Shown here: piece by piece, positions 1 through 6,868 of the stretch | Layout: every line of letters starts with the position of its first letter | Position numbering within the stretch: position 1 is the first letter of the stretch | Assembly (NCBI GenBank): GCA_009776395.1 | Contig: WRNX01000025.1 | Span: 1 to 11,922, forward strand | Length of the DNA stretch: 11,922 nucleotides | Direction of reading: 5' to 3' | Source: Lentimicrobiaceae bacterium | GTDB taxonomy: Bacteria > Bacteroidota > Bacteroidia > Bacteroidales > WCHB1-69 | Position numbers and translations under genes: made by a program | Notes under the pieces: model-generated | Told to the model about the DNA's origin: nothing | The model's database searches: none | What the model saw: only the letters and a program-made list of their open reading frames with translations

Positions 1-141
1 ATGCTGATTTCGAGCCACGATTTGAACCATATTACCGAAGTTTGCAACCGAATTGTATTATTAGAAAAAGGAGATATTGTAAAAGACTTACAAACCAACG
101 AGGATACTTTAAAAGAATTGGAGAGTTATTTTGCTGTTTGA
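1..141 (+). CDS. ABC transporter ATP-binding protein, C-terminal fragment (5' end outside the window)
   Basis: The frame is open from base 1 and encodes 46 residues ending at a TGA. It begins MLISSHDLNHITEVCNRIVL and continues with LEKGDIV. This is the end of an ABC-type nucleotide-binding domain: the His in SSHD (residue 6 of the fragment) is the switch or H-loop histidine that contacts the ATP gamma-phosphate, and the following hydrophobic strand plus LEKGDIV is the usual end of the ATPase core. The Walker A, signature and Walker B motifs lie upstream of the window. The initial ATG is almost certainly an internal methionine, because the family needs about 200 residues before this point. The short tail without a further domain fits an ATPase that pairs with a separate ABC-2 type permease, but the substrate cannot be told. 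Its last 16 bp overlap the convergent end of cca. Confidence 0.8.
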   Translation: MLISSHDLNHITEVCNRIVLLEKGDIVKDLQTNEDTLKELESYFAV

Positions 142-1583
142 TTAGCATTATGAGGATTTTTTTTATTGCAAACACCTTTTAATCCCAATTTTTCTCCTTC
201 TTCCAACATCATATTATAAGCATCGGCAAATTCATTAGGAATCTTCCCATCTAAAATAGCTTCTCTAATAGCGTCTTTAACAATGCCCACTTGTCTGCAT
301 GGCGATAGCCCAAACGTACTCATAATCAATTCGCCATCAATGGGCGGTTGCCAATTGCGAATTCTATCTTTTTCTTCTATCTCTTTAAGTTTTGTGCGAA
401 CATTGGCAAAATTATCAGAAAAACGCTTTATTTTTTCAGGATCTTTAGAAGTAATATCAGCCTCGCAAAGCAACATCAGGTCGTCAATATCATCTCCTGC
501 ATCAAACAACAGTCGACGGATGGCTGAATCTGTAATTTCATCTTCCACCAAAGCAATAGGTCGTAAGTGTAAAGCCACTAACTTCTGCACATAACGCATC
601 TTGTCATTAGTCGGCATTTTTAATCGGTTGAAGATCTGTTTTACCATTTTCGATCCGATATATTCGTGTCCGTGAAACGACCATCCAACTTTTTCGTCAT
701 ATTTTTTAGTAACAGGTTTGGCAATATCGTGCAATAAGGCTGCCCACAAAAGCCACAGATTCGATTGTACCAATGCAATTTTGTCCACTACTTGTAAGGT
801 ATGTAAGTAATTTTCTTTGTGTCCTTTGCCATTCATCACTTCCACGCCTTTCAAAGCATATAATTCTGGAAGAAATTGATTGAGAAGTCCGGTTTCTTCA
901 CAAATTTTAATTCCAACGGAGGGTTTTTTAGAAAGTAATATTTTATTAAACTCATCCACAATTCTCTCTTTTGAAATAATATCCAACCGGTGTGCATTGC
1001 GTTTTATGGCGTCATAAGTTTTGGGTTCAATAAGAAATCCCAGTTGTGAGGCAAAACGCGCCGCACGCATCATGCGTAAGGGATCATCCGAAAAAGTGAT
1101 GTCAGGATCCAAAGGCGTGCGCAAAATTTTATTTTGCAGGTCATCAAATCCATTGTATAAATCTACCAATTCACCCTGTTTTTTCCCGGAAATTCCTATT
1201 GCCATAGCGTTAATCGTAAAATCTCTACGGGAAATATCTTCTTCAAATGTACCGATTTCTACAGTAGGTTTTCGGGAACTGAAATCGTAAGATTCTTTTC
1301 GCGCCCCCACAAATTCAATGTCAGAGTTTTCATAAACAAACTGCGCCGTGCCGAAGTTTTTAAAATGATTCACCTCTAAGGTTGGTGATATTGTTTGGGC
1401 AACCTCTTGCGCCAATTTTATGCCACTTCCAATTACCAAAATATCAATATCTTTTGAAAAACGATTCAGAAACAGATCACGCACAACGCCTCCCACCGCA
1501 TAAGTATCTAATTTCATTTCCACTGCTACTTTGCTAACTATTTTATAAATTGGATGTTGGAAATATAATATATCGTTTTTCAT
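126..1583 (-). CDS. cca: CCA tRNA nucleotidyltransferase with HD domain
   Basis: This enzyme adds or repairs the 3' CCA end of tRNAs in the cytoplasm, using CTP and ATP. The protein is 485 residues. Numbering from the proposed start, the class II nucleotidyltransferase signature is complete: GGVVRD (31-36), the metal-binding pair in KDIDILV (Asp45 and Asp47), RRDFTINAMA (119-128), the nucleotide-recognition stretch DDPLRMMRAARF (166-177) and the ERIVDEFNKILLS helix (206-218). An HD phosphohydrolase domain follows, with LLHDIAKP (His285-Asp286) and HGHEYIGSK (304-312), then a C-terminal DGELIMSTFGLSP motif (416-428). Length and order are usual for HD-bearing CCA enzymes. I start at the ATG at 1583 rather than the one at 1604: homologs begin only about 30 residues before GGxVRD, and the upstream codons overlap a likely promoter element. 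The end overlaps the convergent ABC gene by 16 bp. Confidence 0.95.
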   Translation of the reverse strand: MKNDILYFQHPIYKIVSKVAVEMKLDTYAVGGVVRDLFLNRFSKDIDILVIGSGIKLAQEVAQTISPTLEVNHFKNFGTAQFVYENSDIEFVGARKESYDFSSRKPTVEIGTFEEDISRRDFTINAMAIGISGKKQGELVDLYNGFDDLQNKILRTPLDPDITFSDDPLRMMRAARFASQLGFLIEPKTYDAIKRNAHRLDIISKERIVDEFNKILLSKKPSVGIKICEETGLLNQFLPELYALKGVEVMNGKGHKENYLHTLQVVDKIALVQSNLWLLWAALLHDIAKPVTKKYDEKVGWSFHGHEYIGSKMVKQIFNRLKMPTNDKMRYVQKLVALHLRPIALVEDEITDSAIRRLLFDAGDDIDDLMLLCEADITSKDPEKIKRFSDNFANVRTKLKEIEEKDRIRNWQPPIDGELIMSTFGLSPCRQVGIVKDAIREAILDGKIPNEFADAYNMMLEEGEKLGLKGVCNKKNPHNANQTAK

Positions 1584-1590
1584 TAAGAAG

Positions 1591-1598
1591 CAAAAATA
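1591..1598 (-). promoter_or_regulatory. Candidate -7 element (TAnnTTTG) for cca
   Basis: Read on the minus strand this is TATTTTTG, a full match to the Bacteroidota -7 consensus TAnnTTTG. Transcription would start about 5-6 bases downstream, near 1585, which is 2-3 bases before the ATG at 1583. The mRNA would then be leaderless or almost so, and the in-frame ATG at 1604 would not be transcribed. I see no matching TTG -33 element 19-21 bases upstream, so the call rests on one short AT-rich motif in an AT-rich spacer. Confidence 0.35.
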
Positions 1599-1658
1599 AT
1601 ACAATATTTATATTATTGTTGTAAAAAAACAATACATATTAATTATCTTCGTTACTAC

Positions 1659-1679
1659 TTTACTTTTTATAAAAGTAAA
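1659..1679. promoter_or_regulatory. Perfect 9-bp inverted repeat in the cca/lolA divergent spacer
   Basis: TTTACTTTT and AAAAGTAAA form exact inverted arms around a TAT loop, 22 bp before the lolA start. It could be an operator for the divergent pair or an RNA hairpin at the 5' end of the lolA message. A weak -7-like TATCTTCG (1644-1651, one mismatch from TAnnTTTG) with TTG at 1619-1621 (22-bp spacer) would start transcription near 1657 and place the hairpin at the very 5' end. Arms made mostly of A and T are not rare by chance here. Confidence 0.4.
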
Positions 1680-1701
1680 ATTTATTTTAAATGATGGACA
1701 A

Positions 1702-2373
1702 ATGGAGATAATGAAGAATAGTATGAACAGGTTAAAAAAGTTTTTTTTCTTTACGCTTATTTTTTTCGTTTCATTTAGTTTATTAGCTCAAAATGAAACA
1801 CATCCTGCAGCACCCATCCTAAATAAAACAACTCAAAAATATAATTCCCTTGCCGCTTTTTCTTTCGATTTTCAAATGAAAATGGAAATAGACGAACTAT
1901 TAATTCATAGTTTTGATGGCGTGTTGTTGGTTAAAAAGGAAAAATATTTTTTAACCTTTGAAGATCAAATCATTGCTAATGACGGAAAAATGATGTGGAA
2001 TTATCAAAAAAACACTAATGAAGCTTCGCTCTTTGATGCAGAAGAAGATGATTTTGCTGGTTTCAACCCTATTACAATACTTAATAATTGGGATAAAGAT
2101 TACAATGCTAAATTGATTCGGGAAGAAGAACTCCATAAAAAAACAATGTTCATTTTGGATTTAACCCCAAAGAAAAAAACATCTTTTTACAAAATAAGAT
2201 TGTATATTGAAAAAGATAATTCTTCTATTTATCAAGTTATTATGTATGAAATAGATGGACCTACACTTACATATACCATTACAAAATTTAATCCGAGTGT
2301 TGCCATTACTGATACCAAATTTACCTTTAATAAAAATGATTATCCTAATGTGCAAGTTATTGATATGAGATAA
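1702..2373 (+). CDS. lolA: LolA-like periplasmic outer-membrane lipoprotein carrier
   Basis: The 223-residue product starts with a basic stretch (NRLKK, 9-13) and a hydrophobic signal sequence ending LLA before QNETHP (about residue 30), so it should be exported to the periplasm. The mature part matches the LolA family pattern: an early helix with TTQKYNSLAAFSFDF (43-57), then beta strands carrying FDGVLLVKKEKYFLTFEDQ (71-89) and IIANDGKMMWNYQKNTNE (90-107), and an end with FTFNKNDYPNVQVIDMR (207-223). LolA ferries lipoproteins from the LolCDE exporter to the outer membrane through a hydrophobic cavity. Bacteroidota have LolA-like proteins but no recognised LolB. Length is normal. In-frame ATGs at 1711 and 1723 are also reasonable starts and would leave an intact signal peptide. 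The next gene, tamL, encodes a predicted outer-membrane lipoprotein and so a possible client (inference). Confidence 0.82.
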   Translation: MEIMKNSMNRLKKFFFFTLIFFVSFSLLAQNETHPAAPILNKTTQKYNSLAAFSFDFQMKMEIDELLIHSFDGVLLVKKEKYFLTFEDQIIANDGKMMWNYQKNTNEASLFDAEEDDFAGFNPITILNNWDKDYNAKLIREEELHKKTMFILDLTPKKKTSFYKIRLYIEKDNSSIYQVIMYEIDGPTLTYTITKFNPSVAITDTKFTFNKNDYPNVQVIDMR

Positions 2374-2386
2374 TTATTGAGAGTTG

Positions 2387-2414
2387 AAAATGGAGAATGG
2401 AAAATGGAGAATGC
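2387..2414. repeat. Two tandem 14-bp units (AAAATGGAGAATGG / AAAATGGAGAATGC)
   Basis: Two adjacent 14-base units agree at 13 of 14 positions, directly after the lolA stop and ahead of the tamL promoter. Each contains an ATG, and the one at 2397 opens the tamL reading frame. I do not take that as the start, because it lies upstream of a likely promoter and would bury the signal sequence. Short tandem repeats of this AATGGAGAATGG type look like intergenic repeat debris rather than coding sequence. Confidence 0.75.
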
Positions 2415-2454
2415 TTTCATAACTACTTGATATGCAAAAAACGAGATAAAACTA

Positions 2455-2462
2455 TATATTTG
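2455..2462 (+). promoter_or_regulatory. Candidate -7 element TATATTTG for tamL
   Basis: TATATTTG is a full match to TAnnTTTG, followed by GC as is common in this phylum. Transcription should start near 2467-2468, about 22 bases before the GTG at 2490. The nearest TTG upstream (2427-2429) leaves a 25-base spacer, longer than the usual 19-21, so the -33 part is weak. If real, the element rules out every in-frame start before about 2467, including the ATG at 2397. Confidence 0.5.
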
Positions 2463-2489
2463 CCGCCGTTTTCTATATATGGCACAATC

Positions 2490-4874
2490 GTGAATATTCA
2501 TAAGTTTTTTTTGGGCATTTTTTTGTTATTGTTTTTTGCCTCGTGTAATTATACCAAAAATTTAACCAAAGATGAGTATGCGCTAAAAAAAAACAGTATT
2601 AAAATTGAAGGAGTTAAAGGTACGCAATTCGATGATTTAATCTATTTGGTAAGACCCATTCCAAATAAAAAGTTTATGGATATTTTCCCAATAAAAGTAT
2701 CGCTTTGGACCTATCATCAACCCAAAATAGATTCTGTTTCCGGTAAAACAAAAGATACTAAATTTAATAAATGGCTTAGAGAAAGAGGCGAACCCACCGT
2801 ATTGTTAGATAGCAATGACCGAAAACGTTCTATTGCGCAAATTGAACTGGCATTGTTTCAAAATGGCTATTTTGATGCGCAGGTGCAATCTCAAGTATTA
2901 TACTTAAAAAAACAGAAAGCACGGGTTAATTATACCGTTACGCCTAATCAACCCTATACGATTAGAAAAATTGATTATCAAATTGAAATACCTGAATATA
3001 AACGTATTGTAATTACAGATACCGCAAATTCATGGATAAAAAAAGGGATGATTTACAATGAAGAGTTGTTTGTGGCTGAACGAAACCGAATCATTAGTTT
3101 AATTAAAGATCAGGGATATTTTTATGCAACAACAAGTATCGTTACTTTTTTAGTGGATACTATTCAAGCATTTGAACACTTAAATGCAAAAGGAAATCCA
3201 ACGGTAGCAATTACCATAAGAGTATCTTTTGATGAGTTGAACGATGAATCTCTTATTTCAAAATCTGTAAATCGCTACCGATTTAATGATGTGTTAATTA
3301 ATACGAATTATGATTTGAATTTTGATAAAAACATCAATTTAGATACGATTTATTATTTGGATTTTAGAAATAAATCGGATTCTACTTTGTATAAGTTTGT
3401 TACTTTAAAAAAATTAAAACGAAAAACCAATAGAGTAAAGTTAATAAAAGATTATACCAGCCGCACCATAGCCGGCGCAATATGGATGAAAAAAGGTGAA
3501 ATCTATTCTCAAACTGCATACGATAGAACTTCCAAAAAATTGCGCGATTTAAGAAATTTTACCATGATCAATATCTCTTATAATGAAGAAGAAAAACTTT
3601 GGGATTCGATTCATAAAACAGGAGTATTAAACACAAACCTGCGGCTAACCAGAGCCAAGCAAAATAGTGTGGGCGCAGATTTTGACCTAAGAACAGACAG
3701 AACCACGCTGGGAGTTTCTTATGCAAACAAAAATATTTTTAGAGGCGCCGAGTTATTGAGTATTAATGCCTACGGAAGCGTCTATTATTATAATTGGATT
3801 AACTGGCTCATCAAAAAAATTGACAATGGAAATCTTATTTTTGGTGAAGTGGGTGGAAGCGCTTCATTAGAATTTCCAAGATTATTGATGTTGCCAAAGT
3901 ATCAAAATGTTAAATTGTGGAGTTATGCCACTGAAATAAGATTTTCTGTGAACTATTTACAACTCTATTCGCGGTTGAATTTGCAAGCCTCTTATACTTA
4001 TAAATGGAGTCCCACACGTTTCCTCGCACATTCCATTTCGCCAATAGAATTGGCTACGTTAGACAGCCGTTCCAATCGCGCCAATGAATTTTTTAACTTT
4101 TATCCCGAAAGTTATCAACGTAAATTCGATAAATTTTTTCTTCCCTCAGCAAAATACACGCTCAATTATACGCCTGTCAAAAGTATCAAACATGCTTTTC
4201 AATTATATTTTTCTTATGAAACTGTGGGATTGCTGCTGTATGGAACAAACATGGCGGTGAATAAGGATAATATGTGGAAAGTGTTTAATTCTTTTAATTA
4301 TGGAACTTTTCAAAAGTTTGATTTGAATCTTAATTATACTGGAACGATCAACAAAAACAACTCTTTTGCCACCCGTTTTATGTTGGGAATGGCAATCCCT
4401 TATAAAAAAGGTACGGTAATACCTTTTGAAAGAAGTTTTTTTGTGGGAGGCGCAAACAGTATGCGGGGGTGGACTTTTAGACAATTAGGTCCCGGCGGAT
4501 TTTATTCAAAAGAGATCATTGATAGAGTTGGGGATATGAGACTTGAGTTTAACTTAGAATATAGAGGAACTATTTATAAAGCGTTTAAATTTGGTATATT
4601 TTCAGATATGGGAAACGTTTGGCTATTATCTAAATATGAAGATATGCCCAATGCAGAATTTAATTTTAACAGTTTTTATAAACAGATTGCGGTTTGTGTG
4701 GGATTAGGACTTCGGATAGATTTTAGTTTCTTTATTGTTAGATTAGACTACGGACTTCCCATCTACGACCCATCCAATCCGGTTGGAAACTACTGGATTA
4801 ATAATAAATGGAAGAAAAATGGATGGTGGAAAGAAACACAAGGAATACAATTTGGAATCAACTATGCTTTCTAA
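2490..4874 (+). CDS. tamL: TamL-type BamA/TamA-family outer-membrane assembly lipoprotein
   Basis: An outer-membrane barrel of the Omp85 (BamA/TamA) superfamily, best matched to the Bacteroidota lipoprotein TamL. From the proposed GTG start the protein has 794 residues and opens MNIHKFFLGIFLLLFFASC, a lipoprotein signal with lipobox FASC and acylated Cys19. POTRA-like sequence follows: LRERGEPTVLLDS (96-108) and IAQIELALFQNGYFDAQV (115-132) are typical of the first POTRA, and QTAYDRTSKKLRDLRNFTMI fits a later one. The beta-barrel spans roughly 390-794, with the diagnostic FFVGGANSMRGW (650-661), the strand motif RLEFNLEYRG and a terminal Phe in QFGINYAF. The family works with TamB or related proteins in envelope assembly; no tamB is in the window. 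The ATG at 2397 would add 31 charged, non-signal residues and is rejected. The stop codon region overlaps the helicase start by 11 bp. Confidence 0.85.
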   Translation: MNIHKFFLGIFLLLFFASCNYTKNLTKDEYALKKNSIKIEGVKGTQFDDLIYLVRPIPNKKFMDIFPIKVSLWTYHQPKIDSVSGKTKDTKFNKWLRERGEPTVLLDSNDRKRSIAQIELALFQNGYFDAQVQSQVLYLKKQKARVNYTVTPNQPYTIRKIDYQIEIPEYKRIVITDTANSWIKKGMIYNEELFVAERNRIISLIKDQGYFYATTSIVTFLVDTIQAFEHLNAKGNPTVAITIRVSFDELNDESLISKSVNRYRFNDVLINTNYDLNFDKNINLDTIYYLDFRNKSDSTLYKFVTLKKLKRKTNRVKLIKDYTSRTIAGAIWMKKGEIYSQTAYDRTSKKLRDLRNFTMINISYNEEEKLWDSIHKTGVLNTNLRLTRAKQNSVGADFDLRTDRTTLGVSYANKNIFRGAELLSINAYGSVYYYNWINWLIKKIDNGNLIFGEVGGSASLEFPRLLMLPKYQNVKLWSYATEIRFSVNYLQLYSRLNLQASYTYKWSPTRFLAHSISPIELATLDSRSNRANEFFNFYPESYQRKFDKFFLPSAKYTLNYTPVKSIKHAFQLYFSYETVGLLLYGTNMAVNKDNMWKVFNSFNYGTFQKFDLNLNYTGTINKNNSFATRFMLGMAIPYKKGTVIPFERSFFVGGANSMRGWTFRQLGPGGFYSKEIIDRVGDMRLEFNLEYRGTIYKAFKFGIFSDMGNVWLLSKYEDMPNAEFNFNSFYKQIAVCVGLGLRIDFSFFIVRLDYGLPIYDPSNPVGNYWINNKWKKNGWWKETQGIQFGINYAF

Positions 4875-6294
4875 ACCATTATTTTTAAACATATTAAGAA
4901 CACAACTTAATGTAGAACCTACACAAGGGCAAGAGTCGGCAATGATAAAGATGGCTGATTTTCTGTATAAAAAAGCCCCGAACCAACTCTTTATTTTAAA
5001 AGGTTATGCAGGTACCGGAAAAACTACGCTCATCAGTGCATTAGTAAAAGTATTTGTGAATTTAAAAAAGCGATCTGTTTTGTTGGCGCCCACAGGAAGA
5101 GCCGCGAAAGTGTTTGCTTCCTATTCCGGCGAAAAAGCCTTTACCATTCATAAACATATCTACAAAATAACGCAAAAAGAGGGATTGATTAAAGTAAGCA
5201 GAAGGGTAAACGAATCCTGTAATACATTATATATTGTAGATGAAGCCTCTATGATATCTTTTGAAAAAAATCAGGGCGAACTGTTCGGAAATAGAGAGTT
5301 GCTTACCGATTTAATTGAATATGTATTTGAAGGGGATAACAATAAATTGATATTTATTGGGGATGATGCACAACTTCCTCCTGTGCATAGTGATGAATCG
5401 CCCGCGTTGAATTTAGATTTTTTAACAGCCAATTTTGAAGTTGAGTTAAGTAGTTATACGCTTACCAATGTGGTGCGTCAGGCACACTACTCAGGAATTT
5501 TATACAATGCTACCTTGTTGCGAAATATCTTACACACTCAAAAATATCAACTCCCCTTCTTTTCTTTACAATCGTTTGAAGATATTAAACGAATAGGAAG
5601 TTTAGAATTGGAAGATGAACTGAACAGATTGTTTGCAAATTATGAAACAGAAGAGATTGTTGTAGTAACACGCTCTAACAAACGTGCTTATATTTATAAT
5701 AATGAAATCAGGAATCGTATTTTTTGTCGTGAAAACAAATTGGCTACGGGTGATTTTTTGATGGCGGTAAAAAACAACTACTATTGGATTGATGAACTTT
5801 CGGAAGTGGGTTTTATTGCGAATGGTGATTTGATTGAGGTAACTTCCATTAAGAAAACACAGGAACTTTACGGGTTTATTTTTATGGATATTCAGGCGCG
5901 GTTGTGCGATTATCCTAATCATCCGGATGTAGATTTTAAGATAATTTTAGAGAGTTTGGAAAGTGAGGGCGCTTCCATGACAAGCGAACAAATGAAACAA
6001 CTGTATCAAGAGATAGCAAAAGATTATGAACATATTTCAAACAAGCGCGCTCGTTTCATGAAAATAAAGAACAATCCGTTTTTAAATGCTGTTCAGGTTA
6101 AATTTTCCTATTCATTAACCTGCCACAAAACACAGGGAGGGCAGTGGAAAGTGGTGTTGATTGATCTTGGCTTTTTTAAGGAAGAAAGAATTGATAAGGA
6201 GTTTTTACGATGGTTATATACTGCGGTAACGCGTGCCACCGAAAAAGTATATTTGATAAATTTTGATGATAGATTTTTTGTTAAAGAAATATAA
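4864..6294 (+). CDS. RecD-like superfamily 1 ATP-dependent DNA helicase
   Basis: A 476-residue helicase with the full superfamily 1 motif set: Walker A GYAGTGKTT (47-55), motif Ia LAPTGRAAKV (74-83), Walker B VDEASM (125-130), motif III GDDAQLPPV (166-174), VVRQ (203-206), TRSN (269-272), YSLTCHKTQGGQW (416-428) and the arginine-bearing motif VI LYTAVTRATEKVYLI (451-465). The layout matches short RecD/Dda-like helicases that have an AAA_30-type ATPase half and a UvrD-C-like half. I see no fused nuclease domain. It probably acts in the cytoplasm on DNA during repair or replication, but the exact role is unknown. The ATG at 4864 sits in the last codons of tamL (11-bp overlap), which suggests translational coupling. 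An in-frame ATG at 4783 would add 27 low-conservation residues encoded within tamL and is less likely. Confidence 0.88.
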   Translation: MLSKPLFLNILRTQLNVEPTQGQESAMIKMADFLYKKAPNQLFILKGYAGTGKTTLISALVKVFVNLKKRSVLLAPTGRAAKVFASYSGEKAFTIHKHIYKITQKEGLIKVSRRVNESCNTLYIVDEASMISFEKNQGELFGNRELLTDLIEYVFEGDNNKLIFIGDDAQLPPVHSDESPALNLDFLTANFEVELSSYTLTNVVRQAHYSGILYNATLLRNILHTQKYQLPFFSLQSFEDIKRIGSLELEDELNRLFANYETEEIVVVTRSNKRAYIYNNEIRNRIFCRENKLATGDFLMAVKNNYYWIDELSEVGFIANGDLIEVTSIKKTQELYGFIFMDIQARLCDYPNHPDVDFKIILESLESEGASMTSEQMKQLYQEIAKDYEHISNKRARFMKIKNNPFLNAVQVKFSYSLTCHKTQGGQWKVVLIDLGFFKEERIDKEFLRWLYTAVTRATEKVYLINFDDRFFVKEI

Positions 6295-6324
6295 CAATAA
6301 TAATGTTTTTATTTTTGTATGAGA

Positions 6325-6789
6325 TTATTTTTTGTACCATTCATTAAAATAGGGTACGATTGGTTCAATATATTTGTATGTTAACGATTCTTCTTTTGTC
6401 TCCTTTTTAAGGATAGCCTGTTTAGAATCAATAGAATTAATAATATAGAAAACAATACTGAAAAACACCGCTACTTTTGCAATAGCAAACAATCCGCCGA
6501 GTAGGTTGTTTACAAATTCTGGAATCATAAGTTTTATTATTTTTTCCACCAATCTTCCAATAAAATATATAGCAACCAACACTGCCAAAAAAGTGATAGC
6601 AAAATATATTTCTTTATGAATATTGGGGTTATTAATCCATTTTTCCACTAAATCTGAAAAAACGAAAGCGGCATAAATACCGAGAATAAGTGCTACCAAA
6701 CTCGCTAATTCCCTAATTAATCCGTTCTTAAACCCTTTATATGCAAACCAAAGGGCAGGGATACAAATGAGAATGTCTAAGTAGTTCAT
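6325..6789 (-). CDS. CvpA family inner-membrane protein
   Basis: A 154-residue protein with four predicted membrane segments at about 3-17, 29-45, 61-79 and 98-118, and a short hydrophilic C-terminus with an ESLTYKYIEPIVPYF stretch. The start (NYLDILICIPALWFAYKGFKNG, with Gly19 and Gly23) and the GRLVEKIIKLMIPEFVNNLLGG segment (78-99) are typical of the CvpA/colicin V production family. Members are inner-membrane proteins linked to colicin V export in E. coli and to envelope stress and bile resistance in enterics; no biochemical activity is agreed. The ATG is preceded on its own strand by an A-rich stretch rather than a Shine-Dalgarno sequence. No TAnnTTTG lies in the 79-bp gap upstream, so it may be co-transcribed with the T9SS protein gene. 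It converges on the helicase gene with a 30-bp gap that shows no clear hairpin terminator. Confidence 0.88.
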   Translation of the reverse strand: MNYLDILICIPALWFAYKGFKNGLIRELASLVALILGIYAAFVFSDLVEKWINNPNIHKEIYFAITFLAVLVAIYFIGRLVEKIIKLMIPEFVNNLLGGLFAIAKVAVFFSIVFYIINSIDSKQAILKKETKEESLTYKYIEPIVPYFNEWYKK

Positions 6790-6843
6790 TTCTAATTATT
6801 TTTTTTTTTGTCATTATATCTTAGGAGTTTGTATTGCCAACTA

Positions 6844-6861
6844 TTAATGTTAACATATTAA
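6844..6861. repeat. Imperfect palindrome centred on GTTAAC upstream of cvpA-family gene
   Basis: The 18-base segment contains an exact 10-bp palindrome ATGTTAACAT (6847-6856) flanked by TTAA on both sides, with a 2-base slip that breaks full symmetry. It lies 55-72 bp before the CvpA start and just after the stop of the T9SS gene. It could be a regulator site or a chance product of AT-rich sequence. It is too weak and lacks the following U-tract expected of an intrinsic terminator for the minus-strand message. Confidence 0.25.
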
Positions 6862-6868
6862 CCATCCA

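Noticed and set aside
1584..1604. ATG at 1604 as the start of cca
   Set aside because: It adds a YYFCFL stretch not expected in the family and overlaps a TAnnTTTG element.
4783..4863. ATG at 4783 as the start of the helicase
   Set aside because: The added residues are encoded within the conserved C-terminal barrel codons of tamL and show no helicase-family feature; ATG 4864 gives the normal overlap arrangement.
6295..6324. Intrinsic terminator between the convergent helicase and CvpA genes
   Set aside because: T-rich stretches are present but I find no stable stem.
6799..6809. Run of eleven T upstream of the CvpA gene as a phase-variation tract
   Set aside because: A-rich leaders on the coding strand are ordinary for translation starts in this phylum, and there is no promoter spacer here for length change to act on.
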